NCBI RefSeq assembly: GCF_003111665.1
Contig: NZ_CP022188.1
Location: 2,852,001-2,916,000 of the forward strand
Source of the DNA: Parazoarcus communis
Lineage (GTDB): Bacteria; Pseudomonadota; Gammaproteobacteria; Burkholderiales; Rhodocyclaceae
Length of the DNA: 64,000 nt
Direction: 5' to 3'
Below the pieces are notes generated by a model. It did no database searches and was not told the origin of the DNA. It worked only from the letters and a program-made list of their open reading frames with translations. Within the stretch, counting starts at the first letter, position 1; each line of letters begins with the position of its first letter. Positions 48,224 through 61,969 of this stretch are shown here, piece by piece. The position numbers and the translations under genes were made by a program.

Positions 48224-49606
48224 ATGCTCACCATCTACAACTCGCTCACCCGCAAGAAGGAACACTTTCAACCCATCGATGCCGGCAAGGTCCGCATGTA
48301 TGTCTGCGGCATGACGGTGTACGACTACTGTCACCTCGGCCACGCGCGGGTGATGGTGGTGTTCGACATGGTGACGCGCTGGTTGCGCGCGAGCGGGCTT
48401 GATGTGACCTATGTGCGCAACATCACCGATATTGACGACAAGATCATCCGGCGGGCGCAGGAAAACGGCGAAAGCATCCGTGCGCTGACCGATCGCTTCA
48501 TTGCGGCGATGCATGAGGATGCGGACGCCCTCGGTGTGTTGCGCCCTGACCACGAGCCGCGGGCAATGGATTACGTAGCCGGCATGCAGAGCCTGATCGG
48601 CCGCCTCGAGGCCAAGGGGCTGGCCTATGTCGCTGCCAACCGTGACGTGTGCTTTGCGGTGCGCAAGTTCGACGGTTACGGCAAGCTGTCGGGCAAGTCG
48701 ATCGACGAGCTGCGGGCCGGCGAGCGTGTTGATGTGGTCGGCGACAAGAACGATCCGCTCGATTTCGTGCTGTGGAAGCATGCCAAGGCGGAAGAGCCGG
48801 AAGAGGCGAAGTGGGCCTCGCCGTGGGGAAGTGGTCGTCCGGGCTGGCATATCGAGTGCTCGGCGATGAGTGCCGATCTGCTCGGCGAGCATTTCGACAT
48901 TCACGGTGGCGGGCAGGATCTGCAGTTTCCGCATCACGAGAACGAGATTGCGCAGTCGGAAGGTGCGCATGGTCACGCTTTCGTTAACTACTGGATGCAC
49001 AACGGTTTTGTCCGGGTCGACGACGAAAAGATGTCGAAATCCCTGGGCAATTTCTTCACCATCCGTGAGGTGCTGAAGCAGTACGACCCCGAGGTCGTGC
49101 GCTTTTTCATCCTGCGTGCCCATTACCGCAGTCCGCTGAACTACTCGGACGCCCATCTCGACGATGCGCGTCAGGCGCTGACGCGGCTGTATACAGCGCT
49201 CAAGGCCGTGCCGGTCACGGACGCCGAGCCTGACTGGAGCACGCCATGGGCGCAGCGTTTTCAGGCTGCGATGGACGACGATTTCAACACCGCGGAAGCG
49301 CTTGCCGTGCTGTTCGAGCTTGCCAACGAGGTCAATCGTGGCGCAGCCCCTGAGCTTGCGCAGCAGCTGCGCGCGCTGGGCAAGGTGCTCGGTTTGCTCG
49401 AACGCGACGCAACAGCCTTCCTGCAGGGCGGGGTGCAGACGGAGGGCGGGCTGGACGTCGCCGAGATCGAGCGCATGATCGAAGCCCGGGTCAGCGCGAA
49501 GAAGGGGCGCGATTTCGCCGAAGCCGACCGCCTTCGTGCGGCCTTGCTCGAAGCCGGGATCGTGCTGGAGGACAGTGCTCAGGGCACGACCTGGCGTCGC
49601 GCCTGA
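48224..49606 (+). CDS. cysS: Cysteinyl-tRNA synthetase
   Basis: Class I synthetase charging tRNA-Cys. The HIGH-type motif is [12 protein letters not shown] and the KMSKS loop [10 protein letters not shown]. Zinc ligands lie in [17 protein letters not shown] and FPHHENE. 460 aa (E. coli 461). The ATG at 48224 begins [13 protein letters not shown] as in homologues. Upstream lies a terminator-like hairpin, so expression may be attenuated. Confidence 0.97.
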   Translation: MLTIYNSLTRKKEHFQPIDAGKVRMYVCGMTVYDYCHLGHARVMVVFDMVTRWLRASGLDVTYVRNITDIDDKIIRRAQENGESIRALTDRFIAAMHEDADALGVLRPDHEPRAMDYVAGMQSLIGRLEAKGLAYVAANRDVCFAVRKFDGYGKLSGKSIDELRAGERVDVVGDKNDPLDFVLWKHAKAEEPEEAKWASPWGSGRPGWHIECSAMSADLLGEHFDIHGGGQDLQFPHHENEIAQSEGAHGHAFVNYWMHNGFVRVDDEKMSKSLGNFFTIREVLKQYDPEVVRFFILRAHYRSPLNYSDAHLDDARQALTRLYTALKAVPVTDAEPDWSTPWAQRFQAAMDDDFNTAEALAVLFELANEVNRGAAPELAQQLRALGKVLGLLERDATAFLQGGVQTEGGLDVAEIERMIEARVSAKKGRDFAEADRLRAALLEAGIVLEDSAQGTTWRRA

Positions 49607-49617
49607 TCCTGAAGCAG

Positions 49618-49655
49618 AAAAGGGGCTGCACCCTGACGGGTGCAGCCCCTTTTTT
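49618..49655. terminator. Bidirectional terminator between cysS and the binding-protein gene
   Basis: A perfect 16-bp stem (aaaaggggctgcaccc with gggtgcagcccctttt) and a 4-nt loop, with A and T runs on either side. It serves both convergent genes. Confidence 0.93.
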
Positions 49656-49669
49656 GTCCGTTGCAGTGC

Positions 49670-50809
49670 TCAGTGCCCGAAGCTGCCCTTGCCGATCACC
49701 GTGAGATCCACGAAGTTCAAGCCGCTCCTGCTGCGAGACGAGAAGGCCAGGCGCAGACCGCCGGCATCCCAGTCGCCGAGGCTCTCCAGTGCGCTGACCA
49801 GACGTTCGCGGCTGAGCTCACGCCCGGCACGGCGCAGGCCCTCGCTGAAGCTGCGTGCGGCAAGATAGCCCTCAAGGGCGGTGTATGAGTAGCTTTGCCC
49901 GGCCTTGTCGGCAGCCTGCCGGTATTCGCGCACCATCGGGTAGTCGATGCGAAAAGGCGAGGGCATGACCTGGGCGATCACCATGCCGCGGGCTTTCTCT
50001 CCGAGCTCCCGAATCAACTGGCGGCTGCTGATCACCGACAGGCCGTAAAGCATCGGTCGATAGTCGGTCTCCAGCAGCGCCCGCATGAAGGCCGGGGAGC
50101 TGTTGCCCGCGGTCACCAGAATGACCGCAGCGGTGTTGCCCGCGACGACCTTGCTGACGGCTTCGGCTGCGTTGCTGCCGTCAGATGCGATTGGCGCAAC
50201 AATCGGCGCGGGCAGGCCACGACGGGTGAGGGCTGCAGTTGCGGCGTCAAGCCCGGCCTGTCCGAAGGGGTCGGCATGGTGCACCACTGCGATCGATTTC
50301 ACTCCGATATTGGCGAGATGGTCGACCATCTTTTCGATTTCCTGCGAATACGAGGCGCGCAGGTGAAAGACGAGCGGGTTGCCTGGGGTGCGGACCGCAT
50401 CGGCTCCTGTATAGGGGGCGAAAAAGGGCACCTTGGCAGCGGTGGCAACCGGAATGGCCTTCAGGCTGGGGCCGGTGCCAAAGCAGGCGAACAGTGCCAG
50501 TACCTGATCCTTTTCGATCAGCTTGCGTACGTTTGCCGCTGCGCGATCGGGATTGTAGGCATCGTCTTCGGTGATGAGCTCGATCCTGCGACCATTCACG
50601 CCACCGCGGGCATTGAGCTGGTCGAAGTGAAGCATCGCACCGGAGAGGTATTCCTTGTTGAGCTCGGCAAGCGGCCCGGTGAGGGCCCCGGAGTGTCCAA
50701 GCGTGATGCTGTCGTTGTCGACGCCCTGCTGGGCGTGTGCAGCAGCGACCGGAAGCAGTGGCGCAAGGGCCACGAGCACCGCGGCCAGTAGCGGACGTAT
50801 TACTTTCAT
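49670..50809 (-). CDS. Periplasmic branched-chain amino-acid-type ABC substrate-binding protein (LivK-like)
   Basis: Type I periplasmic binding protein. A signal peptide ends in AAAHA (about residue 26); ITLGHSGALTGPLAELNKEY and GGVNGRRIELITEDDAYNP are family hallmarks. 379 aa. Ligand unknown; homologues bind branched-chain amino acids, amides or aromatic acids. No permease or ATPase genes are adjacent, so it is an orphan receptor locally. It lies downstream of dnaJ on the same strand, but a strong terminator (50876-50929) separates them. Confidence 0.87.
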   Translation of the reverse strand: MKVIRPLLAAVLVALAPLLPVAAAHAQQGVDNDSITLGHSGALTGPLAELNKEYLSGAMLHFDQLNARGGVNGRRIELITEDDAYNPDRAAANVRKLIEKDQVLALFACFGTGPSLKAIPVATAAKVPFFAPYTGADAVRTPGNPLVFHLRASYSQEIEKMVDHLANIGVKSIAVVHHADPFGQAGLDAATAALTRRGLPAPIVAPIASDGSNAAEAVSKVVAGNTAAVILVTAGNSSPAFMRALLETDYRPMLYGLSVISSRQLIRELGEKARGMVIAQVMPSPFRIDYPMVREYRQAADKAGQSYSYTALEGYLAARSFSEGLRRAGRELSRERLVSALESLGDWDAGGLRLAFSSRSRSGLNFVDLTVIGKGSFGH

Positions 50810-50875
50810 AGTGTCTCCATCAAGGTCTCTTCGCGGACCCGTTCATCATATCCCGCAGCGTCCGGTTTGTGGACG

Positions 50876-50929
50876 AAAAACGCCGACGCAGGCGCGACGC
50901 CTTGATGGGCTGTCGCGCGTGCGTCGGCG
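50876..50929 (-). terminator. Terminator of the grpE-dnaK-dnaJ operon
   Basis: A long hairpin (cgccgacgcaggcgcgac with gtcgcgcgtgcgtcggcg, one mismatch) preceded on the plus strand by AAAAA, which is a T run for minus-strand transcripts. It lies 23 nt past dnaJ. Confidence 0.85.
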
Positions 50930-50951
50930 GTGGTCTTGCCGCAGTCGTCGG

Positions 50952-52076
<1,125 letters not shown>

Positions 52077-52210
52077 GATGTTTCGCTCAGGCTTTTTGGG
52101 GGCTCGGCAAGGCAGCGTGGCTGTGTGCACCGGCGTTGTGGGGCCGGGGCCTGCCATGCACGTCGTGCTTGCTCATTGCTGCGGTCCGAGAAGTCCCTAT
52201 TTCGTGCAAA

Positions 52211-52253
52211 GGCCGAGCCAGCCGGAGCAGGTGCTCCGGCGGGGGCTCGGCCG
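52211..52253. other. Strong hairpin in the dnaK-dnaJ gap
   Basis: ggccgagcc pairs with ggctcggcc and, inside, gccggagc pairs with gctccggc, forming an almost continuous stem with a 4-nt loop. There is only a short T run on the minus strand. In the 202-nt gap within the operon it may cause partial termination or protect the dnaK mRNA, lowering DnaJ relative to DnaK. Confidence 0.55.
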
Positions 52254-52278
52254 TTAAGTCTGCCGTCGGGCGAGACGC

Positions 52279-54207
52279 TTACTTCTTGTCCTTCACTTCG
52301 GTGAATTCGGCATCGACCACGTCGGCGTCGTCGGCCTTGTTGCTGCCGCCTGCCGAGCCCGCAGGCTGCTCGCCCGCCTCAGCGCCACCCTGCTGACCGT
52401 ACATGGCTTCGCCGAGCTTCTGGCTGGCCATGGCAAGGGCCTGGGTCTTGGCTTCGATGCTGTCCTTGTCACCGCTCTGGATGGCTTCTTCGGCTTCCTT
52501 GATCGCAGCTTCGATCTTGGCCTTGTCCTCTTCGCCGACCTTGTCGCCGTGCTCGCCCAGTGCCTTCTTGGTCGTGTGGATCAGGGTGTCGCACTGGTTG
52601 CGTGCGTCGACCATCTCGCGGGCCTTCTTGTCTTCGTCGGCGTGCGAGGCAGCGTCCTGGACCATGCGCTCGACTTCAGCGTCGGACAGACCGGAGTTGG
52701 CCTGGATCTTGATCTTGTTTTCCTTGCCGGTTGCCTTGTCCTTGGCCGATACGTGCAGGATGCCGTTGGCGTCGATGTCGAAGGTGACCTCGATCTGCGG
52801 CATGCCGCGCGGTGCCGGCGGAATCTCGGACAGGTTGAACTGGCCCAGGCTCTTGTTGCCGGCAGCCATTTCGCGCTCGCCCTGCAGCACGTGAATGGTC
52901 ACGGCGCTCTGGTTGTCATCGGCGGTGGAGAATACCTGGCTCGCCTTGGTCGGGATCGTGGTGTTCTTCTGGATGAGCTTGGTCATCACGCCACCCATGG
53001 TCTCGATACCGAGCGACAGCGGGGTCACGTCGAGCAGCAACACGTCCTTGACTTCGCCTTGCAGCACGCCGCCCTGGATGGAGGCGCCAACTGCAACGGC
53101 CTCGTCCGGGTTGACGTCCTTGCGCGGCTCCTTGCCGAAGAATTCCTTAACCTTTTCCTGCACCTTGGGCATGCGGGTCTGACCGCCCACCAGGATGACG
53201 TCGTCGATGTCGGAAACCTTGAGGCCGGCGTCCTTGATCGCAACGCGGCAGGGCTCGATCGAGCGCGTGATGAGCTCTTCGACCAGCGATTCGAACTTGG
53301 CGCGGGTGATCTTGACTGCAAGGTGCTTCGGGCCGGAGGCGTCTGCCGTGATGTAGGGCAGGTTCACTTCGGTCTGGCTGCCCGAGGACAGTTCGATCTT
53401 GGCCTTCTCGGCAGCTTCCTTCAGGCGCTGAAGAGCGAGCACGTCGTTCTTGAGATCGACGCCCTGTTCCTTTTTGAACTCGGTGACGATGTAGTCGATG
53501 ATGCGCTGGTCGAAGTCTTCGCCGCCAAGGAAGGTGTCGCCGTTGGTGGCCAGCACTTCGAACTGGTGCTCGCCGTCGATGTCGGCGATCTCGATGATCG
53601 AGATGTCGAAGGTGCCGCCGCCGAGGTCATACACGGCGATCTTGGAGTCGCCCGGCTTCTTGTCCATGCCGAAGGCGAGGGCAGCTGCGGTCGGCTCGTT
53701 GATGATGCGCTTCACTTCCAGACCGGCGATCTTGCCTGCGTCCTTGGTGGCCTGACGCTGGCTGTCGTTGAAGTAGGCGGGCACGGTGATGACCGCTTCG
53801 GTGACTTCTTCGCCGAGGTAGTCTTCGGCGGTCTTCTTCATCTTGCGCAGCACTTCGGCAGAAACCTGCGGCGGGGCAATCTTCTTGCCGCGCACTTCAA
53901 CCCAGGCGTCGCCGTTGTCGGCCTTTGCGATCGTGTAGGGCATCATGGCGATGTCCTTCTGCACTTCCTTCTCTTCGAAGCGGCGGCCGATCAGGCGCTT
54001 GATGGCGAACAGGGTGTTCTTGGCGTTGGTAACGGCCTGGCGCTTGGCCGGCGCACCGCACAGAATCTCGCCGTCTTCCGCGTAGGCGACGACGGACGGA
54101 GTGGTGCGGCCGCCTTCGGAGTTTTCGATGACCTTGGGCTTGCCGCCTTCCATGACGGAGACGCAGCTGTTGGTCGTGCCGAGGTCGATGCCGATGATCT
54201 TGCCCAT
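52279..54207 (-). CDS. dnaK: Chaperone DnaK (Hsp70)
   Basis: ATP-driven protein-folding chaperone. The N-terminal ATPase domain has [31 protein letters not shown] and the phosphate-2 motif [11 protein letters not shown]; the substrate-binding domain follows [14 protein letters not shown]. The C-terminus is disordered and acidic, ending [11 protein letters not shown]. 642 aa (E. coli 638). Second gene of grpE-dnaK-dnaJ on the minus strand, 108 nt after grpE. Confidence 0.98.
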   Translation of the reverse strand: MGKIIGIDLGTTNSCVSVMEGGKPKVIENSEGGRTTPSVVAYAEDGEILCGAPAKRQAVTNAKNTLFAIKRLIGRRFEEKEVQKDIAMMPYTIAKADNGDAWVEVRGKKIAPPQVSAEVLRKMKKTAEDYLGEEVTEAVITVPAYFNDSQRQATKDAGKIAGLEVKRIINEPTAAALAFGMDKKPGDSKIAVYDLGGGTFDISIIEIADIDGEHQFEVLATNGDTFLGGEDFDQRIIDYIVTEFKKEQGVDLKNDVLALQRLKEAAEKAKIELSSGSQTEVNLPYITADASGPKHLAVKITRAKFESLVEELITRSIEPCRVAIKDAGLKVSDIDDVILVGGQTRMPKVQEKVKEFFGKEPRKDVNPDEAVAVGASIQGGVLQGEVKDVLLLDVTPLSLGIETMGGVMTKLIQKNTTIPTKASQVFSTADDNQSAVTIHVLQGEREMAAGNKSLGQFNLSEIPPAPRGMPQIEVTFDIDANGILHVSAKDKATGKENKIKIQANSGLSDAEVERMVQDAASHADEDKKAREMVDARNQCDTLIHTTKKALGEHGDKVGEEDKAKIEAAIKEAEEAIQSGDKDSIEAKTQALAMASQKLGEAMYGQQGGAEAGEQPAGSAGGSNKADDADVVDAEFTEVKDKK

Positions 54208-54315
54208 GATTGTGTCCTTTAGTTCCTGAATTTGTATGAGAGCCGTGCTTGCCGGCTCAGCCTTGATTCGAATATGGGGCGGGGTGGCCGTGTTTCAAGC
54301 CACCGGCGCGCCGAA

Positions 54316-54888
54316 TTACGCTGATTCTGCCTTCGAGACCATCACCATGGCGGGACGGATCACGCGGTCGTTCAGCAGGTAACCCTTCTGCAGTACGTTG
54401 ATCACCGTGTTCGGCTCGGCGTCCGACTCGAGTGCGCCGATGGCCTGATGCTTGTTGGGGTCGAACTTCTGGCCGGCCGGGTCTTCTTCGGTGAGGCTGG
54501 CGCCCTCGAATGCAGAGACCAGCTGCTTGAGCGTCAGCTCGACGCCTTCGCGCAGCTTTTCCAGGGTCTGGTTCTCGGTGCCGAGTGCGGCTTCGAGGCT
54601 GTCCTTGACCGGCAGCATCGCAGTGGCGAACTTCTCGGCTGCAAACTTGGAGGCCTTGGCGATGTCGTCCTGCGCGCGGCGGCGAACGTTCTCGGTTTCA
54701 GCCTTGGCGCGCAGCCAGGCGTCGTGGTGCTCGGAGGCCTTGAGTTCGGCTTCACGCAGGCTCTGTTCGAGGCTGGGCATCACGTCCGGTGCTGCATGCT
54801 CGCCGGTCGGGTTTTCCGTCGTGGCGTCCGCGGCGGCCGCCTGTTCGAGTTCCGCTGCATTTTCCGGCGTAGGCTTCTGTTCCTGCAT
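54316..54888 (-). CDS. grpE: Nucleotide exchange factor GrpE
   Basis: Releases ADP from DnaK. An acidic, Ala-rich N-terminus precedes the long coiled-coil helix (about residues 40-95, [19 protein letters not shown]). The C-terminal beta domain has [12 protein letters not shown] and [18 protein letters not shown], the GrpE signature. 190 aa. ATG 54888 lies 31 nt downstream of the predicted heat-shock start site. First gene of the operon; divergent from gyrA. Confidence 0.96.
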   Translation of the reverse strand: MQEQKPTPENAAELEQAAAADATTENPTGEHAAPDVMPSLEQSLREAELKASEHHDAWLRAKAETENVRRRAQDDIAKASKFAAEKFATAMLPVKDSLEAALGTENQTLEKLREGVELTLKQLVSAFEGASLTEEDPAGQKFDPNKHQAIGALESDAEPNTVINVLQKGYLLNDRVIRPAMVMVSKAESA

Positions 54889-54926
54889 GGATGATCGCTC
54901 CCTGTGTTCATCAATCGCCCAACAGC

Positions 54927-54951
54927 TTGGGGCGTGTGCAGGGATTTCAAG
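54927..54951 (-). promoter_or_regulatory. Sigma-32 (RpoH) promoter of grpE-dnaK-dnaJ
   Basis: Read on the minus strand: CTTGAA (54951-54946), a 13-nt spacer, then CCCCAA (54932-54927). This is a near-consensus heat-shock promoter with the start site expected near 54919, about 30 nt before the grpE ATG. Confidence 0.85.
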
Positions 54952-55083
54952 TGCAGGGCAAAGATTTTTTTGCGCGCGAGATGACGTGCTGCTGCAATCG
55001 TCTTCTGTCGTCAAGGTAGTGAAGCCCTTGCGCATGCTAAAATTGCACGCTTTTGGTTCAAGCGGGTTTTACCGCCTCAGAGC

Positions 55084-57752
<2,669 letters not shown>

Positions 57753-57756
<4 letters not shown>

Positions 57757-58850
57757 GTCGGGTGTGGAATTTCAGCGCCGGTCCGGCAGCACTGCCTGAG
57801 CCGGTATTGCGCCAGGCCGCCGAGGAGATGCTCGACTGGCATGGCGCCGGCATGGGCGTGATGGAGATGAGCCACCGCGGCAAGGAGTTCATGTCCATCG
57901 CCGAGGCGGCCGAAGCCGATCTGCGCGAACTGCTCGCGGTGCCGTCGAATTACCGCATCCTGTTCATGCAGGGCGGTGCGATTGCCGAAAACGCGATCAT
58001 TCCGATGAACCTGCTTGGTGACAAGCGGGTGGCGGACTATGTCGTTACCGGTTCGTGGTCGCAGAAGTCGCAGAAGGAAGCGCGGCGCTACTGCGAGGTC
58101 AATATCGCAGCGAGCGCCGAGGCGAACGGCTTCAGGTCGGTGCCGCCGATGGCAGAGTGGAAGCTGTCGGCCGACCCTGCCTATGTGTTTACCTGCACCA
58201 ACGAGACCATCGGTGGCGTGGAGTATCCGTTTGAGCCGGATCTGGCCACGATCGGACGCGGCGAGGTACCGGTGGTGGCCGACGTGTCATCGCACATTCT
58301 GTCGCGCAAGGTCGATATCTCCAGATACGGCCTGCTGTTTGGCGGTGCGCAGAAGAACATCGGCCCCGCCGGCCTGACCATCGTGATCGTGCGCGACGAC
58401 GTGCTCGGGCGCTCGATTGCACACTGTCCGACGGCCTTCGACTACAAGACGGTTGCCGACAACGGCTCGATGTACAACACGCCGCCAACCTACGGCATCT
58501 ACATCGCTGGGCTGGTTTTCCAGTGGCTCAAGCGCCAGGGCGGGGTCGCCGCAATCGAGGCGCAGAACATCGCCAAGGCCGAACTGCTCTACGGCTATCT
58601 TGATGCCAGCGACTTCTACGAGAACCGTATCGACCCTGCGTGCCGCTCGCGGATGAACGTACCGTTCTTCCTCAAGGACGAAGCGCTGAATGAAGCCTTC
58701 CTGGCCGAATCGAAGGCTGCAGGTCTGCTTCAGCTGAAGGGACACAAGTCGGTCGGGGGCATGCGGGCCTCGATCTACAACGCGATGCCGCTTGCCGGAG
58801 TGCAGGCGCTGGTGGATTTCATGCGCGACTTTGCCGCGCGCAGGGCCTGA
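57753..58850 (+). CDS. serC: Phosphoserine aminotransferase
   Basis: PLP enzyme of serine (and pyridoxine) synthesis. [13 protein letters not shown] at the N-terminus, [21 protein letters not shown] and the PLP-lysine motif [11 protein letters not shown] identify class V SerC. 365 aa (E. coli 362). It overlaps gyrA by 4 nt and precedes pheA by 28 nt, the conserved gyrA-serC-pheA order. Confidence 0.96.
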
Positions 58851-58878
58851 GCCCGATCGGGCGTTTTGAGAGCTGAGC

Positions 58879-59943
58879 ATGAGCGACGAACTGCTGAACC
58901 TGAGAAACCGGATTGACAGCCTCGACGAGGAGATCCTCGCCCGTCTTTCCGAGCGTGCCACCTGCGCCCAGCGTGTGGGCGAGATCAAGCATGGCAACAT
59001 CTATCGCCCGGAGCGTGAAGCCCAGGTGCTGCGCCGCCTGGCCGATATCAACCCCGGTCCCTTGCCCGGTGGCGCGGTTCAGCGGATTTTTCGCGAGATC
59101 ATGTCGGCCTGCCTGGCGCTGGAGCAGCCGCTGAAGGTGGCCTATCTGGGCCCCGCCGGCACCTTCTCCGAGAGCGCCAGCCGCAAGCACTTCGGTTCGG
59201 CTCCCAACTTCCTGCCCATGGCCGCCATCGACGACGTGTTCCGCACGGTCGAGCAGGGCAATGCCGACTACGGCGTGGTGCCGGTGGAGAACTCCACCGA
59301 GGGCGCTGTCGGCGGCACGCTGGATCTGTTGCTCGCGAACCCGCTCAAGGTCTGCGGCGAGGTCAAGCTGCGCATCCATCAGCATCTGCTGTCGCGTGCC
59401 GAAGGTATCGGTGGCGCCAAGCGGCTGTATTCGCATGCGCAGTCGCTCGCCCAGTGTCACGAATGGCTCAATCGTCATCTGGCCAATCTGCCGCGCATCC
59501 CGGTGGCGAGCAATGCCGAGGCCGCGCGACTGGCTGCGGAAGATCCTGAGTCGTGCGCGATTGCGGGCGAAGCCGCCGCCGAACTTTACGGCCTGAACAA
59601 GCTCGCATCCAACATCGAAGACGATCCCAACAATTCGACCCGTTTCCTCGTGATCGCGCATCACGAGGCCGGTCCGTCGGGCAAGGACAAGACCTCGGTG
59701 GTGTGCTCGGCGCCGAACCGGCCCGGTGCGATGTATGCGCTGCTCGAGCCGCTCGCCCGTCATGGCGTCGACATGACCAAGCTGCAGTCCCGGCCCGCCC
59801 GTGGTGGGCTGTGGGAATACGTGTTCTATGTCGACCTGCAGGGCCACCAGACCGACACCGATGTGGCGGTCGCGCTCAAGGAACTCGGCGAGCGTGCCGC
59901 CTTCGTCAAGGTGCTGGGGTCCTACCCCGTCGCCGCGATCTGA
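58879..59943 (+). CDS. pheA: Bifunctional chorismate mutase / prephenate dehydratase (P-protein)
   Basis: Two steps of phenylalanine synthesis. An N-terminal AroQ chorismate mutase (about 1-85, LRNRIDSLDEEILARLSER) precedes the prephenate dehydratase domain (about 88-265, YLGPAGTFSESA, with the Thr of NNSTRFLVI). A C-terminal ACT regulatory domain follows (about 275-354, APNRPGAMYALLEPLA and SRPARGGLWEYVFYVD). 354 aa. hisC follows 17 nt later. Confidence 0.96.
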   Translation: MSDELLNLRNRIDSLDEEILARLSERATCAQRVGEIKHGNIYRPEREAQVLRRLADINPGPLPGGAVQRIFREIMSACLALEQPLKVAYLGPAGTFSESASRKHFGSAPNFLPMAAIDDVFRTVEQGNADYGVVPVENSTEGAVGGTLDLLLANPLKVCGEVKLRIHQHLLSRAEGIGGAKRLYSHAQSLAQCHEWLNRHLANLPRIPVASNAEAARLAAEDPESCAIAGEAAAELYGLNKLASNIEDDPNNSTRFLVIAHHEAGPSGKDKTSVVCSAPNRPGAMYALLEPLARHGVDMTKLQSRPARGGLWEYVFYVDLQGHQTDTDVAVALKELGERAAFVKVLGSYPVAAI

Positions 59944-59960
59944 ACAAGCTGGAGACAAGC

Positions 59961-61058
59961 ATGAGTGTTGCTGGAAATGCGCCGGAGTACATCCGCGCAA
60001 TCATGCCCTACCTGCCCGGCAAGCCGGTTTCCGAGCTGGCCCGGGAGATGGGCATCGCCGAAGGGAGCATCGTCAAGCTCGCGTCCAACGAGAACCCGCT
60101 CGGCATGAGTGCGCATGCCCGCGGCGCGATCACCGGCGTGCTGTCGGAGGTCGCCCGCTATCCGGACGGTAATGCCTTTGCGTTGAAAGCGGCGATCTGC
60201 AGCAAGTTTGGCGTGCGTGCCGAGCAACTGGTGATCGGGAATGGCTCCAACGACATTCTTGAGCTCGCTGCGCGGGCGTTTCTGGCGCCCGGTTGTGCCG
60301 CGGTGTTCTCGCAGCACGCATTTGCGGTGTACCCGCTGGCGACGAACGCGGTGGGGGCGAAGTGTATCGAGGTGCCGGCCCGGGACTTCGGGCACGACCT
60401 CGATGCCATGGCCGCAGCGATCACGCCCGAAACCCGTATCGTGTTCATCGCGAACCCGAACAATCCGACCGGTACCTTCCTGTCCGGCGAGCAACTCGAG
60501 GCCTTCCTCGGGAAGGTGCGGCGGGATGTGCTGGTGGTGCTGGACGAGGCCTATACCGAATACCTCGCGCCGGAGCAGTCCTACAATGCCATCGGCTGGC
60601 TGGCTCGCTTTCCGAATCTGCTGATTTCGCGCACCTTCTCCAAGGCATACGGCCTGGCGGGATTGCGCGTGGGCTACGCGATTGCGCATCCCGAGGTGGC
60701 CGATCTGATGAACCGGGTTCGTCAGCCCTTCAACGTTTCGAGCATCGCGCTTGCGGCCGCGGAAGCGGCGCTTGGTGACGAAGAGTTTCTGGCGCAGAGC
60801 GCTCAGATCAACCGCCGCGGCATGGCCCAGATTACCGGGGCTCTGTCCGAGTTGGGGCTGGAGTGGATTCCGTCGTCGGGCAATTTCGTGGCTTTCAGGG
60901 CAGGCGATGCGGCTGCCGTGAACCTTGGGCTGCTCAAGCGCGGTGTCATCGTGCGCCCGATCGCCGGCTACGGCATGCCCGAATGGTTGCGGGTCTCGAT
61001 CGGACTGCCCGAAGAAAACACTCGGTTCATTGAGGCCTTGCGCCAGATTCTGGCGTGA
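59961..61058 (+). CDS. hisC: Histidinol-phosphate / aromatic aminotransferase
   Basis: Class I/II PLP aminotransferase of the HisC family. LASNENPLGMS, NPNNPTGTFLS, VLDEAYTEY and the PLP lysine in SRTFSKAYGLAGLRVG are present. 365 aa. ATG 59961 follows CTGGAGACAAGC. Its place between pheA and tyrA indicates that it probably transaminates prephenate or phenylpyruvate in aromatic synthesis, as inferred for hisC paralogues in this supraoperon; a separate his-operon copy may exist elsewhere. The stop overlaps the GTG upstream of tyrA. Confidence 0.93.
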   Translation: MSVAGNAPEYIRAIMPYLPGKPVSELAREMGIAEGSIVKLASNENPLGMSAHARGAITGVLSEVARYPDGNAFALKAAICSKFGVRAEQLVIGNGSNDILELAARAFLAPGCAAVFSQHAFAVYPLATNAVGAKCIEVPARDFGHDLDAMAAAITPETRIVFIANPNNPTGTFLSGEQLEAFLGKVRRDVLVVLDEAYTEYLAPEQSYNAIGWLARFPNLLISRTFSKAYGLAGLRVGYAIAHPEVADLMNRVRQPFNVSSIALAAAEAALGDEEFLAQSAQINRRGMAQITGALSELGLEWIPSSGNFVAFRAGDAAAVNLGLLKRGVIVRPIAGYGMPEWLRVSIGLPEENTRFIEALRQILA

Positions 61059-61075
61059 GCGCCCGAGGAGAAGGT

Positions 61076-61966
61076 ATGGCGCTGATCGGCAAACTGGTGG
61101 TGTGTGGCGTCGGTCTGATCGGCGGTTCATTTGCGTTGGGTCTGCGTAAGGCGGGCGTGGTTGAGCGCATCGTCGGGATTGGCCGGACAGCGAGCGCGCT
61201 CGAAAGGGCGCGAGAGCTGGGCGTGATCGACGAGGTCGCCACCGACTGGGCATCTGCGCTCGATGGCGCCGATCTGGTGCTGCTTGCGGCGCCCGTCGGA
61301 CAGATGGACAGCATCATGGCGGCAATGGCGCCGCATCTCGCCCCCGGCACCGTGGTGACCGATGCCGGCAGTACCAAGCGTGACGTGATCGAGGCGGCCT
61401 ACCGTCATCTCGATAGCCGGCTGTCGCACGTCGTGCCGGCGCATCCGATTGCCGGCGCAGAGACCAGCGGTGTGGATGCCGCCTTCGGCGAGCTCTACCG
61501 TGATCGCAAGGTCGTGCTCACCCCTTTGCCCGAGAACGATGCGGCTGCGGTCGTCCTGGTGCGTTCCGCATGGGAGGCCTGTGGGGCAATGGTGGTCGAG
61601 ATGGCACCCAACGACCACGACCGGGTGTTCGCGGCAGTCAGCCACCTTCCGCATCTGCTCGCCTTTGGGCTGGTGCACGACCTTGCCGGCCGTGCAAATG
61701 CCGAATTGCTGTTTTCCCATGCGGCCAGCGGTTTTCGCGACTTCACCCGGATTGCCGGCAGCCACCCCGAAATGTGGCGTGACATCTGCATCGCCAACCG
61801 TCAGGCGCTGCTTGGCGAACTCGATCAGTATCTGGCCGAACTCGCCTATGTACGTGCACTCCTGATGGCGGGCGACGGCAAGCGACTCGAAGAGCTCTTC
61901 GATGAAGCCCGCGTTGCACGTAATGCCTGGGCATCACAGTTTCCGCCCACCTCATCTGCTGAGTAA
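61076..61966 (+). CDS. tyrA: Prephenate / arogenate dehydrogenase
   Basis: NAD(P)-dependent oxidative decarboxylation towards tyrosine. The N-terminal Rossmann motif is GVGLIGGSFALGLR, then TDAGSTKRDV, PAHPIAGAETSG and the helical C-domain with ASGFRDFTRIAGSHPEMW. 296 aa, a stand-alone enzyme without fused chorismate mutase. ATG 61076 sits directly after GAGGAGAAGGT; GTG 61055 overlaps hisC and is less likely. aroA-cmk begins 3 nt after the stop. Confidence 0.95.
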   Translation: MALIGKLVVCGVGLIGGSFALGLRKAGVVERIVGIGRTASALERARELGVIDEVATDWASALDGADLVLLAAPVGQMDSIMAAMAPHLAPGTVVTDAGSTKRDVIEAAYRHLDSRLSHVVPAHPIAGAETSGVDAAFGELYRDRKVVLTPLPENDAAAVVLVRSAWEACGAMVVEMAPNDHDRVFAAVSHLPHLLAFGLVHDLAGRANAELLFSHAASGFRDFTRIAGSHPEMWRDICIANRQALLGELDQYLAELAYVRALLMAGDGKRLEELFDEARVARNAWASQFPPTSSAE

Positions 61967-61969
61967 GCC

